Source of the DNA: Liriodendron chinense
Taxonomy: Eukaryota > Streptophyta > Magnoliopsida > Magnoliales > Magnoliaceae
DNA: 64,000 nucleotides
NCBI GenBank assembly: GCA_003013855.2
Contig: ML058484.1
Span: 12,532,215 to 12,596,214, forward strand
Reading direction: 5' to 3'
Below are positions 12,876 to 23,700 of this stretch, piece after piece (the stretch's first letter is position 1; the number at the start of each line of letters is the position of its first letter). The notes beneath the pieces were generated by a model. It was not told the origin of the DNA, searched no databases, and saw only the letters and a list, made by a program, of their open reading frames with translations. The translations under genes were made by a program, and so were the position numbers.

Positions 12876-13025
12876 ATTCGCCTTGCGATATCTCTCCTTG
12901 TGTACTTTTATGAATGCTTGTGATTGTCTATGAATGTTTCCGTTATTCAGAACCTCAGAGCAATAAAACACCACATTTCAAGGAAAATGTCCCCTTTGGA
13001 GTTCATTTTTCTAGTTCTAATAAAC

Positions 13026-13043
13026 TGGCGACTCTGCTGGGGA
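13026..13043 (+). promoter_or_regulatory. Primer binding site of the Tat element
   Basis: TGGCGACTCTGCTGGGGA starts three bases after the LTR end. It has the form TGGCGACTC...GGGGA, complementary to a CCA-ended tRNA; Tat/Ogre elements are known for tRNA-Arg-type sites of this shape. A partial copy of its first 12 bases (ACTGGCGACTCT) lies at 13169-13180, just after a GGCGCC-CTCG-GGCGCC stem-loop. Confidence 0.85.
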
Positions 13044-13401
13044 TGTAACCCAGAATCTCTGGTTATATCTGAATATGGAAACGCTCTAAGATCAATTACT
13101 CACAAACATGAATTTACACATAGGAAAGTTACCGCGAGGCATAATGTTTCGGCGCCCTCGGGCGCCAAACTGGCGACTCTCAACGAGAACGTTCTTCCCT
13201 TCATCTTTAAGGCAATAGACTGTAAATCAAGGGTCAAAACCACAAACTTCTACAACTACACGTATTTGTCTCCTTCTTGCTTATTTTTGTCGGTTTATGC
13301 ACTGCGATCGATGGGCTCATACTCCCGACCGCACTTGTGAATTGTTCTAAAGATTTTTATGACACCGTAGAATTAGCAAGATAGTAACGCAGACAGAAGA
13401 G

Positions 13402-15618
13402 ATGGCATGCTCGATGACAAGTTCGTGCACCTTCCTTGCTAACGGAGGTTTCAACTTCCCTCATTTCACCGCAACCGCAACTGCTAGCCCAGGCTCAGAA
13501 TGGCAGTTGGTTGAGACCCGGAGACAGAAGAAAGAACAGAAGAAAGCTGCCATCCTAGCTGCATATAGAAAGGCGAGCGTTGCAAGATCTCACCCCGTGG
13601 TCAAGAAACAGTGGCAGCCGAAGTAGGGGCAGAAGATCCCTATCGATGGCCAGGTCATATCAACCAAACCCGCAATACCCAAAATGACAGCCGAGCAGTT
13701 TCCGCCGTTATCCAAGGTCGCCTGCACCTCTCGGAAACCTATCGGGTCCGCACATGTGAAGAAAGCCGAGCCAATGACGGCCCTTGAATCGAAGCAGAGG
13801 TCACCTCAGGAAATCCTGTTAGCGCGAGTGGTGATGGTCCAAATAGCTGAAGGAGAAGAAGAAGGACCATATGAAGCAGAAGAATTGCCTCCACTCCAAG
13901 ATCAGATCGATAGATTGGTAGAGGCTAACCGCGAGACAAATGATTGGATGAGGGCTATTCAGGAAGCCTTGGCCACCATAATATCACAGAATGCCACCAG
14001 AAGTATCGAGCCACCCACCCGTCAGTCGGCAGAGGAATCCCAAGGGGCAGCAGAAGGCCCAACTGAGCATGAACCGCCTGCCCAACTTCGCGTCACGCCA
14101 ATAGAGCGCGCACCACTTTCCACATCTCACGTATCACGAGAAGAGTTATCCCAGACGATAGCCCACATGATGCAACAAGAAAAAGAGAAAGAGAAGAGAG
14201 GCAGCTATAAATATCAGGTCCCGTACCCGCCAGAGGTGGAAGAGGTGCCGTTCCCAGCTAATTTCAGATGCCCAGATTTTGGAAAATTTGACGGCAGAGG
14301 ATCGCCAGAAGAGCACATCACCCACTTCTTGACTACGTTAGGAAATTGGTCCACGGTCCCGTAGTATTGCATGCGGTTATTCGGATCTACCCTGACAGGG
14401 AAGGCCTTTCAATGGTACATGTCACTACCGGCCGGCTCTATAAGGACATGGGAGCAAATGCAAGACGCTTTCATCTCCAAATTCTTTGCAACCGAGAGGG
14501 AGATCTCGTTGACGGACCTAGCATTGGTCAGATAGAGGAATGGCGAACCAGTCGAGAAATTCATTGACCGATGGGGAACTACGGCAGCTCAATGTCGTGA
14601 ACTACCCAGTGAAGGCGAGCAGATGAAGATGTGCCTAAGGGCTCTAGACCCCATGATCTCGTACGGACTGTCAAGTAACACCTTCAACTCCTTTCGCGAA
14701 CTCGCAACGAAAGCCCATCTGGTGGAAGAAGCAGCTTCCCGGGTAAACTTCAGACCCGAGAGACAGAAGAAAGAGACAGGAAGAGTGGTAGAAACCCACC
14801 AGGTCGACAAGGTCAAGGAACAGAAAGATCGAAAACGTCCCGCTGTCGATCATAGGGCGGAAATGAAGACAGCAGTCACGCAAGACAAGGGTAAAAGACC
14901 CTATGTACCTAAACACGTATCGATAGCCGAAAGAGAAAGGGCTAATGGCCCATATACATTCGATATGGCCGATCTAGTCCCGATCATGGAACAATTGGTC
15001 GAGGAAGGCTTAATGCGTTTACCGGAGCCTGTCCGTCCCCATGAAGTTGGATGGGTAAACGATCTCAAATATTGCAAATATCACCAATGTGTTAGCCACA
15101 AGACAGAAGATTGCTTCTCCTTGAAAGGAAGGATACAAGGGTTGATCAATCAAGGGGTTATCAGCATGAAGGTACCCGAAACAGCAAGGGAGATAGCCGG
15201 GACAATTTCAGCAATCCCAATAGAAGGTAGCATTCACCTAATGACTTCATTCCCTGAGCCAAAGGAACCATGGACTCTAGTCAGTAGCAAGAAAAGACTC
15301 GAGAACAGACGGAGACTCGTTAACCAAGGAGGGAACAGGGGGAAAGGAAGGAGAGAAATATTACAGAAGCGACCCGTGATGAGCATGGCGTATTGCGAAA
15401 TGGTGTCGTTCACCGAACAAGTACCGGCCGAAGAAACCCCACAAGCAGTCGAGGGAGAAGTTAACGCGGTCATCTTACGATCAGGAAGGCAAATGCCTGA
15501 CCGTACCCCTCCGAGACCAGACAACCTAATGCAAGAAGATGGTGTCCACGACAGGCCGCAAGGGAGACCTCACGTGCAAAAGTTGAAAGAGAAAGTTGGC
15601 GAAGCCACGACTAGTTAG
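13402..15618 (+). pseudogene. gag: Gag of the Tat element, interrupted by stops
   Basis: One continuous reading frame broken by TAG at 13624, 14362 and 14533, with a fourth TAG at 15616 where protease begins. The capsid core lies about 14260-14640 (FRCPDFGKFDGRGSPEEHI, GKAFQWYMSLPAGSI, RNGEPVEKFIDRWG). A zinc-knuckle-like motif C-x2-H-x4-H-x4-C is encoded at 15073-15114 (CKYHQCVSHKTEDC), the form typical of Tat gag. The start at 13402 (MACSMTSSC) is the first ATG of the frame, about 360 bp after the PBS. The role is RNA packaging and particle assembly; this copy could not make it without readthrough. Confidence 0.88.
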
Positions 15619-16743
15619 CCAAGCCCAAGACCAATAGTATATGATGTTGTGTCGCACTTACGGAAGGTTCCCGCCCGGCTAAGTATATACGATGCTCTAT
15701 GTCTCTCGAAAGTGTACAGAGAAATGTTAATCAATGCCTTACTTGACAGTGAGGTCAAGGAGGTCATGATGATAGAAATAGAAGAAGAAATGAATAACAC
15801 AGACAAATTCTGGGAGGGATACATGCCAGTGTCACAAGTCATGCATGTCAACCACCCTGCGACAGTCACTTTCTCAGAAGAAGACTGCACGACCGAGTTA
15901 ATAGACCATAATCCCCCGTTGATGGTCACAGGAACAATCAGGGACACCGAGATCAAGAGGTGCATGTTGGATGACGGGTCTGCCGTGAATATTATGTCAT
16001 TGAAGACATTACAGAAGCTGGGTTATAGGCAATCGGCACTACGCCCGAGTCTCATGATGATTCAAGGGTTCAATCAAGACAGTCAACGCACACTGGGATC
16101 AATCACGGTGATGTTAGAGATCGAAGAATTGACGACAAAAGTAACGTGTTAGGTGATCGACGCGGTGACAACATACAACCTCCTTTTAGGAAGGCCCTGG
16201 CTCCATCAGAATCGGATAATCCCTTCGACATATCACCAGTGTTTCAAATATAACAGAGATGGTGTCCAATACAGGATAGCAGCAGATCCGAAGCCATACA
16301 CGATAACTGAGTCATTTTTGGCTGATGCGAAATATTATGACCTGTCCAAAAGCGATAAAACCAGCAAAAAGTCCGACATAAGGAAGAAAGGACAAGGGGC
16401 AGAACCTCGAGTTGAGAAGTGCGTACAGGAAGGTAAACCCCAGCTCATCACCCAGGGAAGATCCCAATGTCAGCAGAAAAACCAACCTCAGCCGATTACG
16501 AAGAAATTCTATGTGGTACCGCAGCATCTGCGTCAGCCAGGGCAGTCTGTGTTAAAACTGATTTCAGATAGGAAGAACCAAGCCATTTCCAAAAGCTCCA
16601 AGCCAATTTATCGTGCCGTCAAGAGATGCCACCCAGAAAGATATCAAGTTCCACTCAGGGCCAAGCCAGCCAGTACCATCAGAAGGGAAAGAAGAAGGAA
16701 GAGGGTCTGCCCAATCTCGACCAATAGAAGAGAAGAGATATAG
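15619..16743 (+). pseudogene. Protease region of the Tat polyprotein
   Basis: Continues the gag frame. The active-site motif LDDGSAVNIM (about 15967-15996) fits the retropepsin D-x-G-[ST]-A core, and the conserved tail YNLLLGRPWLH follows about 70 residues later, separated by an in-frame TAG at 16150. The protein would cut the polyprotein. Downstream (16300-16740) is a basic, low-complexity linker. The frame shifts by one between about 16613 and 16740 into the RT frame, so at least one indel lies in the linker. Confidence 0.83.
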
Positions 16744-18364
16744 TAAAGCCAGCCGGAAGATTATGAGGAATATGAGATTCTTCAGTCAAGGCTCAGACAC
16801 AAAGAAAAGACTGCTAGCTCCATTCGAAGAATATAAGCAAGTATACAGAAACGGAGAAGGTCTAGGAGCCAAGGCAAGCGTAAACATGGTAACCATTGGT
16901 CCGGCAGAAGAAGTCCGAGCGCAAGATTCTATCGACGTAATCCAGCCAAGTGTCGCACCCGTGCAATTAGAAGACGGTGGACAACCGACGATTGATGAAC
17001 TTGAAGAGGTGAACTTGGGTACCCTCGAAGAACCCAGGAATACATATTTGATCAGAAACGTCCCGAAAAATGAAAAAGAGAGATACATGCAGCTATTGAA
17101 GGAGAACAAAGACATCTTTGCCTGGACATATTCAGAAATGCCCGGGCTCAGTCCGGCAATCGCCATGCACAAGCTAAGTATCATGAAGGAAAAGAAGCCA
17201 GTGAAGCAACCACAACGACGGTTTCATCCTGATGTTGTACCTAAGATTGAAGAAGAAATCAAGAAACTAATTCAGGCCGGATTCGTTCGAGAGGTGAAGT
17301 ACCCCCGATGGATTTCAAACATCGTGCCAGTCAAGAAGAAGAGCGGACAGATCCGAGTTTGCGTTGACTTCCGAAATCTTGATGAAGCCTGCCCGAAAGA
17401 TGATTTTCCTTTGCCAATTCCAGAATTATTGATTGACAGCACAACGGGATATGCAGTAATGTCCTTCATAGACGGGTATTCGGGATACAATCAGATTCGC
17501 ATGGCCCCGGAAGATGAAGAAGCTACGGCCTTCCGTACAACCCTCAGCATCTACTGTTATCGCGTAATGCCCTTAGGATTAAAAAATGCAGGGGCAACAT
17601 ACCAGCGCGCAATGCACGTTATATTTCAGGATATGATGCACAAACACGTCGAATGCTATGTAGATGATCTAGTCGTAAGGTCGGCCAATCACGAGCAGCA
17701 CAGGGAACACCTAAGGCAAGTGTTCCAACGGTTGCGCAAGAAAAGTCTCCGTATGAATCCACTAAAATGCGCGTTCGGAGTTGCGTCTGGCAAATTTCTA
17801 GGCTTCGTGGTCAAACACAGGGGCATAGAAATCGATCCCGCAAAGATCAAGGCCATCATAGAAATGCCGCCTCCGAAGAACCTGAAGCAGTTGAAGAGTT
17901 TTCAAGGCCGCGTAGCATATCTGAGGAGATTCATCTCGAACTTGGCTAGTCATTATCAACCGTTCTCCCGCCTCAACAAGAAAGATGTTAAGTTTGAATG
18001 GGACGACGCTTGTCAGAAATCCTTCGACTCTCTAAAAGAGATGCTCGGGAATTCGCCAGTCCTTGCCGCCCCAATCAAGGGAAAGCCACTGATTCTGTAC
18101 ATCGCAGTAGGTGATAACTCACTGGGGGCACTCCTGGCACAGAAGAACGAAGAAGAGAAGGAGAATGCACTATATTACTTAAGCCGCACGCTGGTAGGGG
18201 CCGAATTCAACTATTCAGCAATTGAAAAGATATATCTCGCTCTCATTTTTACTGTAAAGAAACTGAGGCATTACTGCCTCTCGCACCAAATAACGTTGAT
18301 ATCCAAGGCGGATCCGATCAAGTTCCTTATAAAACCAGCCTATGCTGTCTGGGCGTTTAGCTAA
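16613..18364 (+). pseudogene. Reverse transcriptase and first RNase H of the Tat element
   Basis: This is the longest open segment of pol. RT begins around 17200 (RRFHPDVVPKIEEEIKKLI) and shows VPVKKKSGQIRVCVDFRNL, the SFIDGYSGYNQI block, MPLGLKNAGATYQRAM, and the YVDD catalytic box at 17657-17668. The RT/connection end reads KCAFGVASGKFLGF. The gypsy-type RNase H follows from about 18050 (LILYIAVGDNSLGALLAQ, then LSRTLVGAEFNYSAIEK), with its first catalytic Asp region changed to AVGD, where A(S/T)D is usual in gypsy, so activity of this copy is uncertain. The frame is lost near 18330-18360 by an indel. N-terminal to RT is an acidic linker (about 16950-17100). Confidence 0.9.
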
Positions 18365-18910
18365 ATGGGCCCTTCTCCTCTCCGAATTCGACATCACATA
18401 CGTCCCAGCCCGGGCTATTAAAGGACAAGCGATCGCGGATTTTCTCGCTGCGCATCTAGTCCCGAGCAGCGAAGAAATGGAATGTGACCTCCCGGATGAC
18501 TAGGTTATGATGATCGAAAGACCACGGCTATGGCAAATGTACTTTGACGGAGCCTCCAGGTCGACAGGGGCAGGAGCGGGGTTATATTTATCAGCCCACA
18601 GGGGGATTTGCTGCCCTACTCATTTACAATCGTGCCAGCCTGCACCAACAACGAAGCAGAGTATCAAGCCCTCATCATTGGGCTACAGCTCGCATTAGAG
18701 ATGCGAATCAAGGCAATACAGATCTATGGCGACTCCAGACTAGTCATCGGACAGTTGACGACAGAATATGAGGTCCGCAAACCTGAGTTGTCGCCTTTCT
18801 GCCGCCAAGCGCAATCACTGTTCGACTAGTTTTGTGATAGCAGCATTTCACATATACCGAGACAGGAAAATGTACAGGCCGATGCATTGGTTAGCCTAGC
18901 CGCTGCTCTG
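18365..18910 (+). pseudogene. Second, archaeal-type RNase H (aRNH)
   Basis: After a frameshift the next frame reads LSGRLAKWALLLSEFDITYV (connection). A TAG at 18501 follows, then the aRNH domain: MYFDGASRSTGAGAG (catalytic Asp at 18546-18548), a second one-base frameshift near 18580, NNEAEYQALIIGLQLALEM (catalytic Glu) and IYGDSRLVIGQL (Asp at 18731-18733). A TAG at 18827 precedes the tail IPRQENVQADAL. The D-E-D residues are retained. Two RNase H domains in tandem are a known feature of Tat elements. The second is thought to restore RNase H function lost by the first; that point is family knowledge, not seen here. Confidence 0.85.
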
Positions 18911-20287
18911 GCTAACCCCGGAGGCAGCCCACTTCAGGTAACGATCGAAGAAAGGAGGATCCTACCGACAGCCGTACTACGTGGTGGTGAAGCAAGCGTA
19001 AACCCCATCTGTTGCTTCGAAATCACAGAAGATAATGACTGGAAAAGACCATTCATTGATTACTTGAAGTATGGGTTCTTACCAGAAGAGCTCAAGATGC
19101 GCACACAGGTTAGGAGACGCGCTAGATCGTTTATACTATGGAATGACGTTCTTTACAAGCGCTCGTATGAGGGAGTGTTGCTACGCTGCTTGGACCAGAA
19201 GGAAGCATACGCCACATTGAAGGAAGCCCACGGAGGAGAATGCGGTGCCCACCAAGGAGGCAAGAACCTACATCACCGTGTCCAACACATGGGATATTAT
19301 TGGCCCACAATGGCGAAAGATGCAATAGAATTTGTCAAGAAATGTCATCAGTGTCAAATCCATGCAGATATCATACACTCGCCACCAGAAGAATTGCATT
19401 AGTCAGTGATGTCCTGGCCTTTCGCAGCCTGGGGCATGGACGTGATCGGGCCGATCAGCCCGCCCTCTTCCCAGGGACACCAATACATCTTAGCCGCGAC
19501 GGATTATTTTTCCAAGTGGGCCGAGGCAGTCGCGCTTAGGAGCGTGAAGGCAAAACATGTTGAAAGTTTCATCCACCACGCCATATTATACCGACATGGT
19601 ATTCCTGAGAAAATCACCACGGACAACGGAACACCCTTCAAGAACACTACTATTGATAAGCTATGCGCAAAGTTCAAGATCAAGCATTGTTATTCATCAC
19701 CTTATTACCCCTCTGCGAATGGGTTGGCTGAGGCATTCAATAAGACTATCGTGAAGACTCTGAAAAAGACAGTGGCAGAAAATAAGAAGGACTGGGACAG
19801 ACGGCTACCCGAAGCATTGTGGGCATATTGAACCACACACCGCACAGCCACGCGAGCTACACCCTACTCGTTGGTGTACGGTACGGAGGCGGTGGTCCCG
19901 ATGGAGATACAGGTTGAGTCGTTACGGGTCGCGCTTCGTTATTCCCTGACAACCGAACGCAATGCCGAGATCAGAATGACCGAGCTAGATGATCTGGATG
20001 AAAAGAGACTGGTCGCCCAGCAAAGGCTCGAAATGTATCAGAAACAGATCTCAGCCTCATACGACAAACAAGTCCGCGGTAGGTCATTCAAAAGAGGAGA
20101 CCTGGTACTAATGATGAAACGCCCGGTGCTAGCTCAAGGCCCGAAAAGTAAATTCGACCCAAAGTGGGATCCAGTGTGCATCGTCGATGAAGTATACTCC
20201 AATGGAGCATATCGAGTGATCGATTGCAAGGGGCAAGGCATTAGCTCGTTGGTGAATGGCCGATTCTTGAAAAGATATTATACTTGA
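18911..20287 (+). pseudogene. Integrase of the Tat element
   Basis: The zinc-binding HHCC region is at about 19215-19350 (HGGECGAHQG ... KKCHQCQ). The catalytic core has Asp at 19439-19441 (WGMDVIGPI), Asp at 19622-19624 (TTDNGTPF) and Glu at 19730-19732 (NGLAEAFNKT). The last two are 35 residues apart, the exact D,D-35-E spacing. Stops TAG at 19400 and TGA at 19829 interrupt it. The C-terminal part (19871-20287) has a GDLVLMMKRP and KFDPKWDPVCIVDEVY barrel-like region and ends at RFLKRYYT without a chromodomain, which excludes chromoviruses. It would insert the cDNA, consistent with the 5-bp target duplication. Confidence 0.9.
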
Positions 20288-20747
20288 CATAGAATACTAC
20301 TGTGATTTGTAAACACCCCGTTAGAGGGAAAGTGTAATAGACAAACATCAAGAGAAATGACACCATACGATGATCAATGCTTACAATTACAGATACTAAT
20401 CCTTTATTCCGTGTATTTGCACAGGCATCAGGAAAGTTATTGAAACCCGAGACGTATCAGGCATCGTTACCCCGCCCCATCCAAAGTTATCAAGAATCGG
20501 AATGAAAAGACGGACCTTAAAGTCAAGGCTCGGGCACACCCATTCCGCATCAATATAGGTTTGAGTCCTGATAGGGGGACATTCCTTCCAAAATAATCTA
20601 CGTTATATTCAAATCCAAATGCAAATGAAAGAAATATCAAGTAGATAAAACACATAGCACAATCGCGTGAATAGTATACATATCATTACAACATTACTGT
20701 CACAACGTATCTCCGTAAAATTACAGAATAAAAAATAATTACGGAGC
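20288..20747. other. Gap between convergent sense and antisense genes
   Basis: 460 bp without a reading frame of note, lying between the end of integrase (plus) and the end of the PMD gene (minus). On the minus strand AATAAA at 20403-20408 is a possible polyadenylation signal for the antisense gene, about 340 bp past its stop. Confidence 0.4.
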
Positions 20748-23700
20748 CTAACTGTTCAAATTTCTTAAACATTGTTCTAGCAAATGAATTGCAGACTCCT
20801 GGGTTGCCCTCTGTGTTGCCTCCGCCGCGGCTAAGACTTGTGTAGGATCGGGGACGCTTTGAAGGGACTCTCTCAGTTCTTCAACCTGATTTCGTATAGC
20901 ATTACGTTCGGCCTCGTGCTTTTCGATAGATAATTGCAGACGAGCGTTTTGATTGCCAAATTTTGAGATATTGAGATGAACAACGGAGCGTTCAGCTTGC
21001 AGCCGTGCTATCTCATCATCTATCTCTGTCAGTCGATCTGTGGCTCCCTGATGCCTAACGGTGGCATCTTGCCAATCGCGCCTCATCGCGGTTACATCTG
21101 CCTCGCACAGCTCAAGTTTTGGCAGGAGGGATTGCAAATGACAGCGCCTCTCCTCAACAGAAGGATCGACTCTAAAGTGTCTCGCCTCGCTGAGTTGTGC
21201 CATGCCTTCCCTAAACAAGACTACATGGTTGATCATCAAAGAGACGTCAATACTGAGCCATGCAGCGTTGCATTCAAGCGCCTGCAGCCCTTCATCTAAG
21301 ATGGACCATTCATCCATATCCTTCAGAGAGGCGGTGATGTTCATTAGAAGACTCTTCAAAAGGTCCGCCTTCACCTTTGACAGCCCTCGGAGAGAAGAAA
21401 TGAATGCCTCGGGCAAGGCGACAGGGGCTAAGGCATGAACAGGGACGGCCGTTGGTAAAAGAAATGGTAAAGTTAGTACAAAGAGGCATCGGTAAGGAAG
21501 AAGATAATCGAGACATTGAAAACAAGTAATATACCGGTGGCTTCAAGAATGTCAACGGTAGGCACGTTAGTCGAGGCAGTAGGCGTAGGCAATACTGGGG
21601 CAGGTTCAGCAGTCCCTTTGGTCGACGGCTCAGGTAATTCCGGAGAAGATAACACTACGACCTCAGGAATGTTGGTGTCAGATGTTGGCATGGTAACAGG
21701 AAGGGATTCCACAATAGGTTCAACCGACGACGGTACGACAGTAGGAGGAGTCCTTACAGCACGTTCTGATGCACTTGTTCCTATACCAAAAATTTCAACC
21801 CCACGGGGAGCCTCCCCAATAGGCTCAGCTAATGACAGTCCAGCGATGGGAACAACTTCCACAATAGGCTCAGTTGATGAAGGTTCGACAGTCGGAGATG
21901 CTTCCGAGGTAAGTTCAGGTACACTCGATGCAGCGACAGAAACCGGAATGCCCCAAGAAGCTAAATCAACATCCCCAACCCCAATATCTTCAACACGGGA
22001 AAGGGTTAGGGGAGGTGTAGCCTCCACAGCAGCAGTGGTCGTCGTTTCATGAACAAGACCCTGGTCCTCTGCAGGTTCAGCCATGGGGATATCAGAGATA
22101 AGAATAGTGTCATCGGGCGCCTTGTCATCCAAGTCCATGAAAATCGCTCCAACATTCGCCTCAGGGACAAGCTTGTCATATATCGGTTCATCGTCATCGT
22201 CTTCTCCAGTATTACGATCGCCGCTCAAATTCTCCTGAAGACTCAGCTCACCCTCTTCCCTGACTACACCCGTGTCACCAAGCGGAGTACCACCAACGGC
22301 CTCAGAAAATTGTTTCTGTAATCTCTCTTCATCATACCTCTTACGCATCTTGGCAATGTTCTTCCCTCCATCAACTATCGAAGTACGATGAGCAGTCTTC
22401 ACCCGAGGACCCGTTCGCTCAAGTGGCATCTCATCATCACCACCATCATCACCATCGTCGTCACCACCATCATTACCACCATCATCGCCGCCGTCTCCAC
22501 CATCATCACCACCATCGTCACCGCCCCCACTGTCGTTATCATCATCACCGTCCCCATCATTTTGGTCATAATTACCCCTGGGAATATCACCTCCTTGATG
22601 CACCTCATCGATAGGCCCGAGAGACGGGAACTTGGGGCCTGCCTGCACAATACTCCTTTCCCCATAAGCAACCCAACCTTCCAAGGTGTGCTCGAGCTTC
22701 TCGTGATCAATCACCACATTCATCGAAGTCATTAGTCTCAGAGTACCCGGTACAGCAGGCTGATGAAGATGCTCCGCCACGTACCCCAGTCCGTCGGCAG
22801 GAGCTGGGCTAACAATCGGAGGCGTAACAAAGACGGGATCAGTCACATGATGACCATTCCGAATCAATGTATACTGATGAACCCACCATCTCATCCACCC
22901 GAAAGATGCGCCAGTGACACTCCCCGTCCCAGGGATAGCAAAAGAGCAACCAGTCCCAGTCAACAGAAGCTGCCGCCACATCCATTTCCAATGGATAGGC
23001 CCGATGCCATATGCTCGCTGCTCACGAGTCACCAGCTCCAATGTGGCAGGTACTCCTTGATCATATCCAAATTGACGAGCAAAGCGGTTGGGGTAGTACG
23101 GCTCTCTCCAGAACTCCAGTCCCTCACGAAGAGGAAGCGAGGATGGGTGGATGGTTATCAAGAATGAGCGTTCGTTATGGTCTATGCTCTCATCATCTGT
23201 GCACAATATGAAATCTTTGCTCTGGGTGCCCGAGAATTGGAAAAAGTGGATATCGTCGTATCTTGCAATCCTATCCCTGACGGTGTTCAAATTTTGCCCT
23301 ACCATCTTCCGTTTTTGAAAAAAGTACAACGGGACCACCCCTCGCTGAATATAATCTCCAGACTCGATACCATACACCCAAGGGAAATACACCCCGAGCC
23401 ATCCGGATAGGAAATGCCATCCACAGTAAGCCGAGTTCATGCCGAAGGCAGCCCGATCCTTGTTGCTGATAACATAACCGAAAGCCCGATAAAGAGAACA
23501 TAATACGGCGGGAGCTATTGCATAACGGTGGCCATTCGCCAAGGCCCCTGCGACAGCGAAACAGGACACCCTCACACTGTCGGCCTGCTTCGAGCTCAGC
23601 AAGACCACACAACTCAGCCAGTACGCCAAGAAGCCGGCCAGCTCGCAGGTCGGGGATAACTTGTTTGGGCAGGGGAAGTTTTCCTTCATTCGATCCTCTA

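Larger units (their letters stand above)
10858..13022 (+). repeat. 5' LTR of the Tat element
   Basis: About 2165 bp, starting TGTTGGGG. The last two bases are TA instead of the CA seen in the 3' LTR (a C-to-T change at the integrase recognition end). Contents: many GACGCACCC/GGGTGCGTC motifs on both sides of the promoter, TATA box 11591-11598, a (GA)n tract 11639-11665 in the leader, and AATAAA at 12870-12875. Confidence 0.92.

Noticed and set aside
13141..13181. Second functional PBS
   Set aside because: Only about 12 bases match and the site is about 140 bp from the LTR end; the true PBS at 13026 is complete and correctly placed.
19240..19539. 99-residue plus-strand ORF in integrase
   Set aside because: Out-of-frame shadow of the HHCC and core integrase region.
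22388..22735. His-rich and Met/Val-rich open frames opposite and overlapping the Asp/Gly tract
   Set aside because: They are other-frame readings of the (GAT/GGT)n coding tract of the antisense PMD gene; the minus-strand frame alone continues into conserved domains and splice sites.
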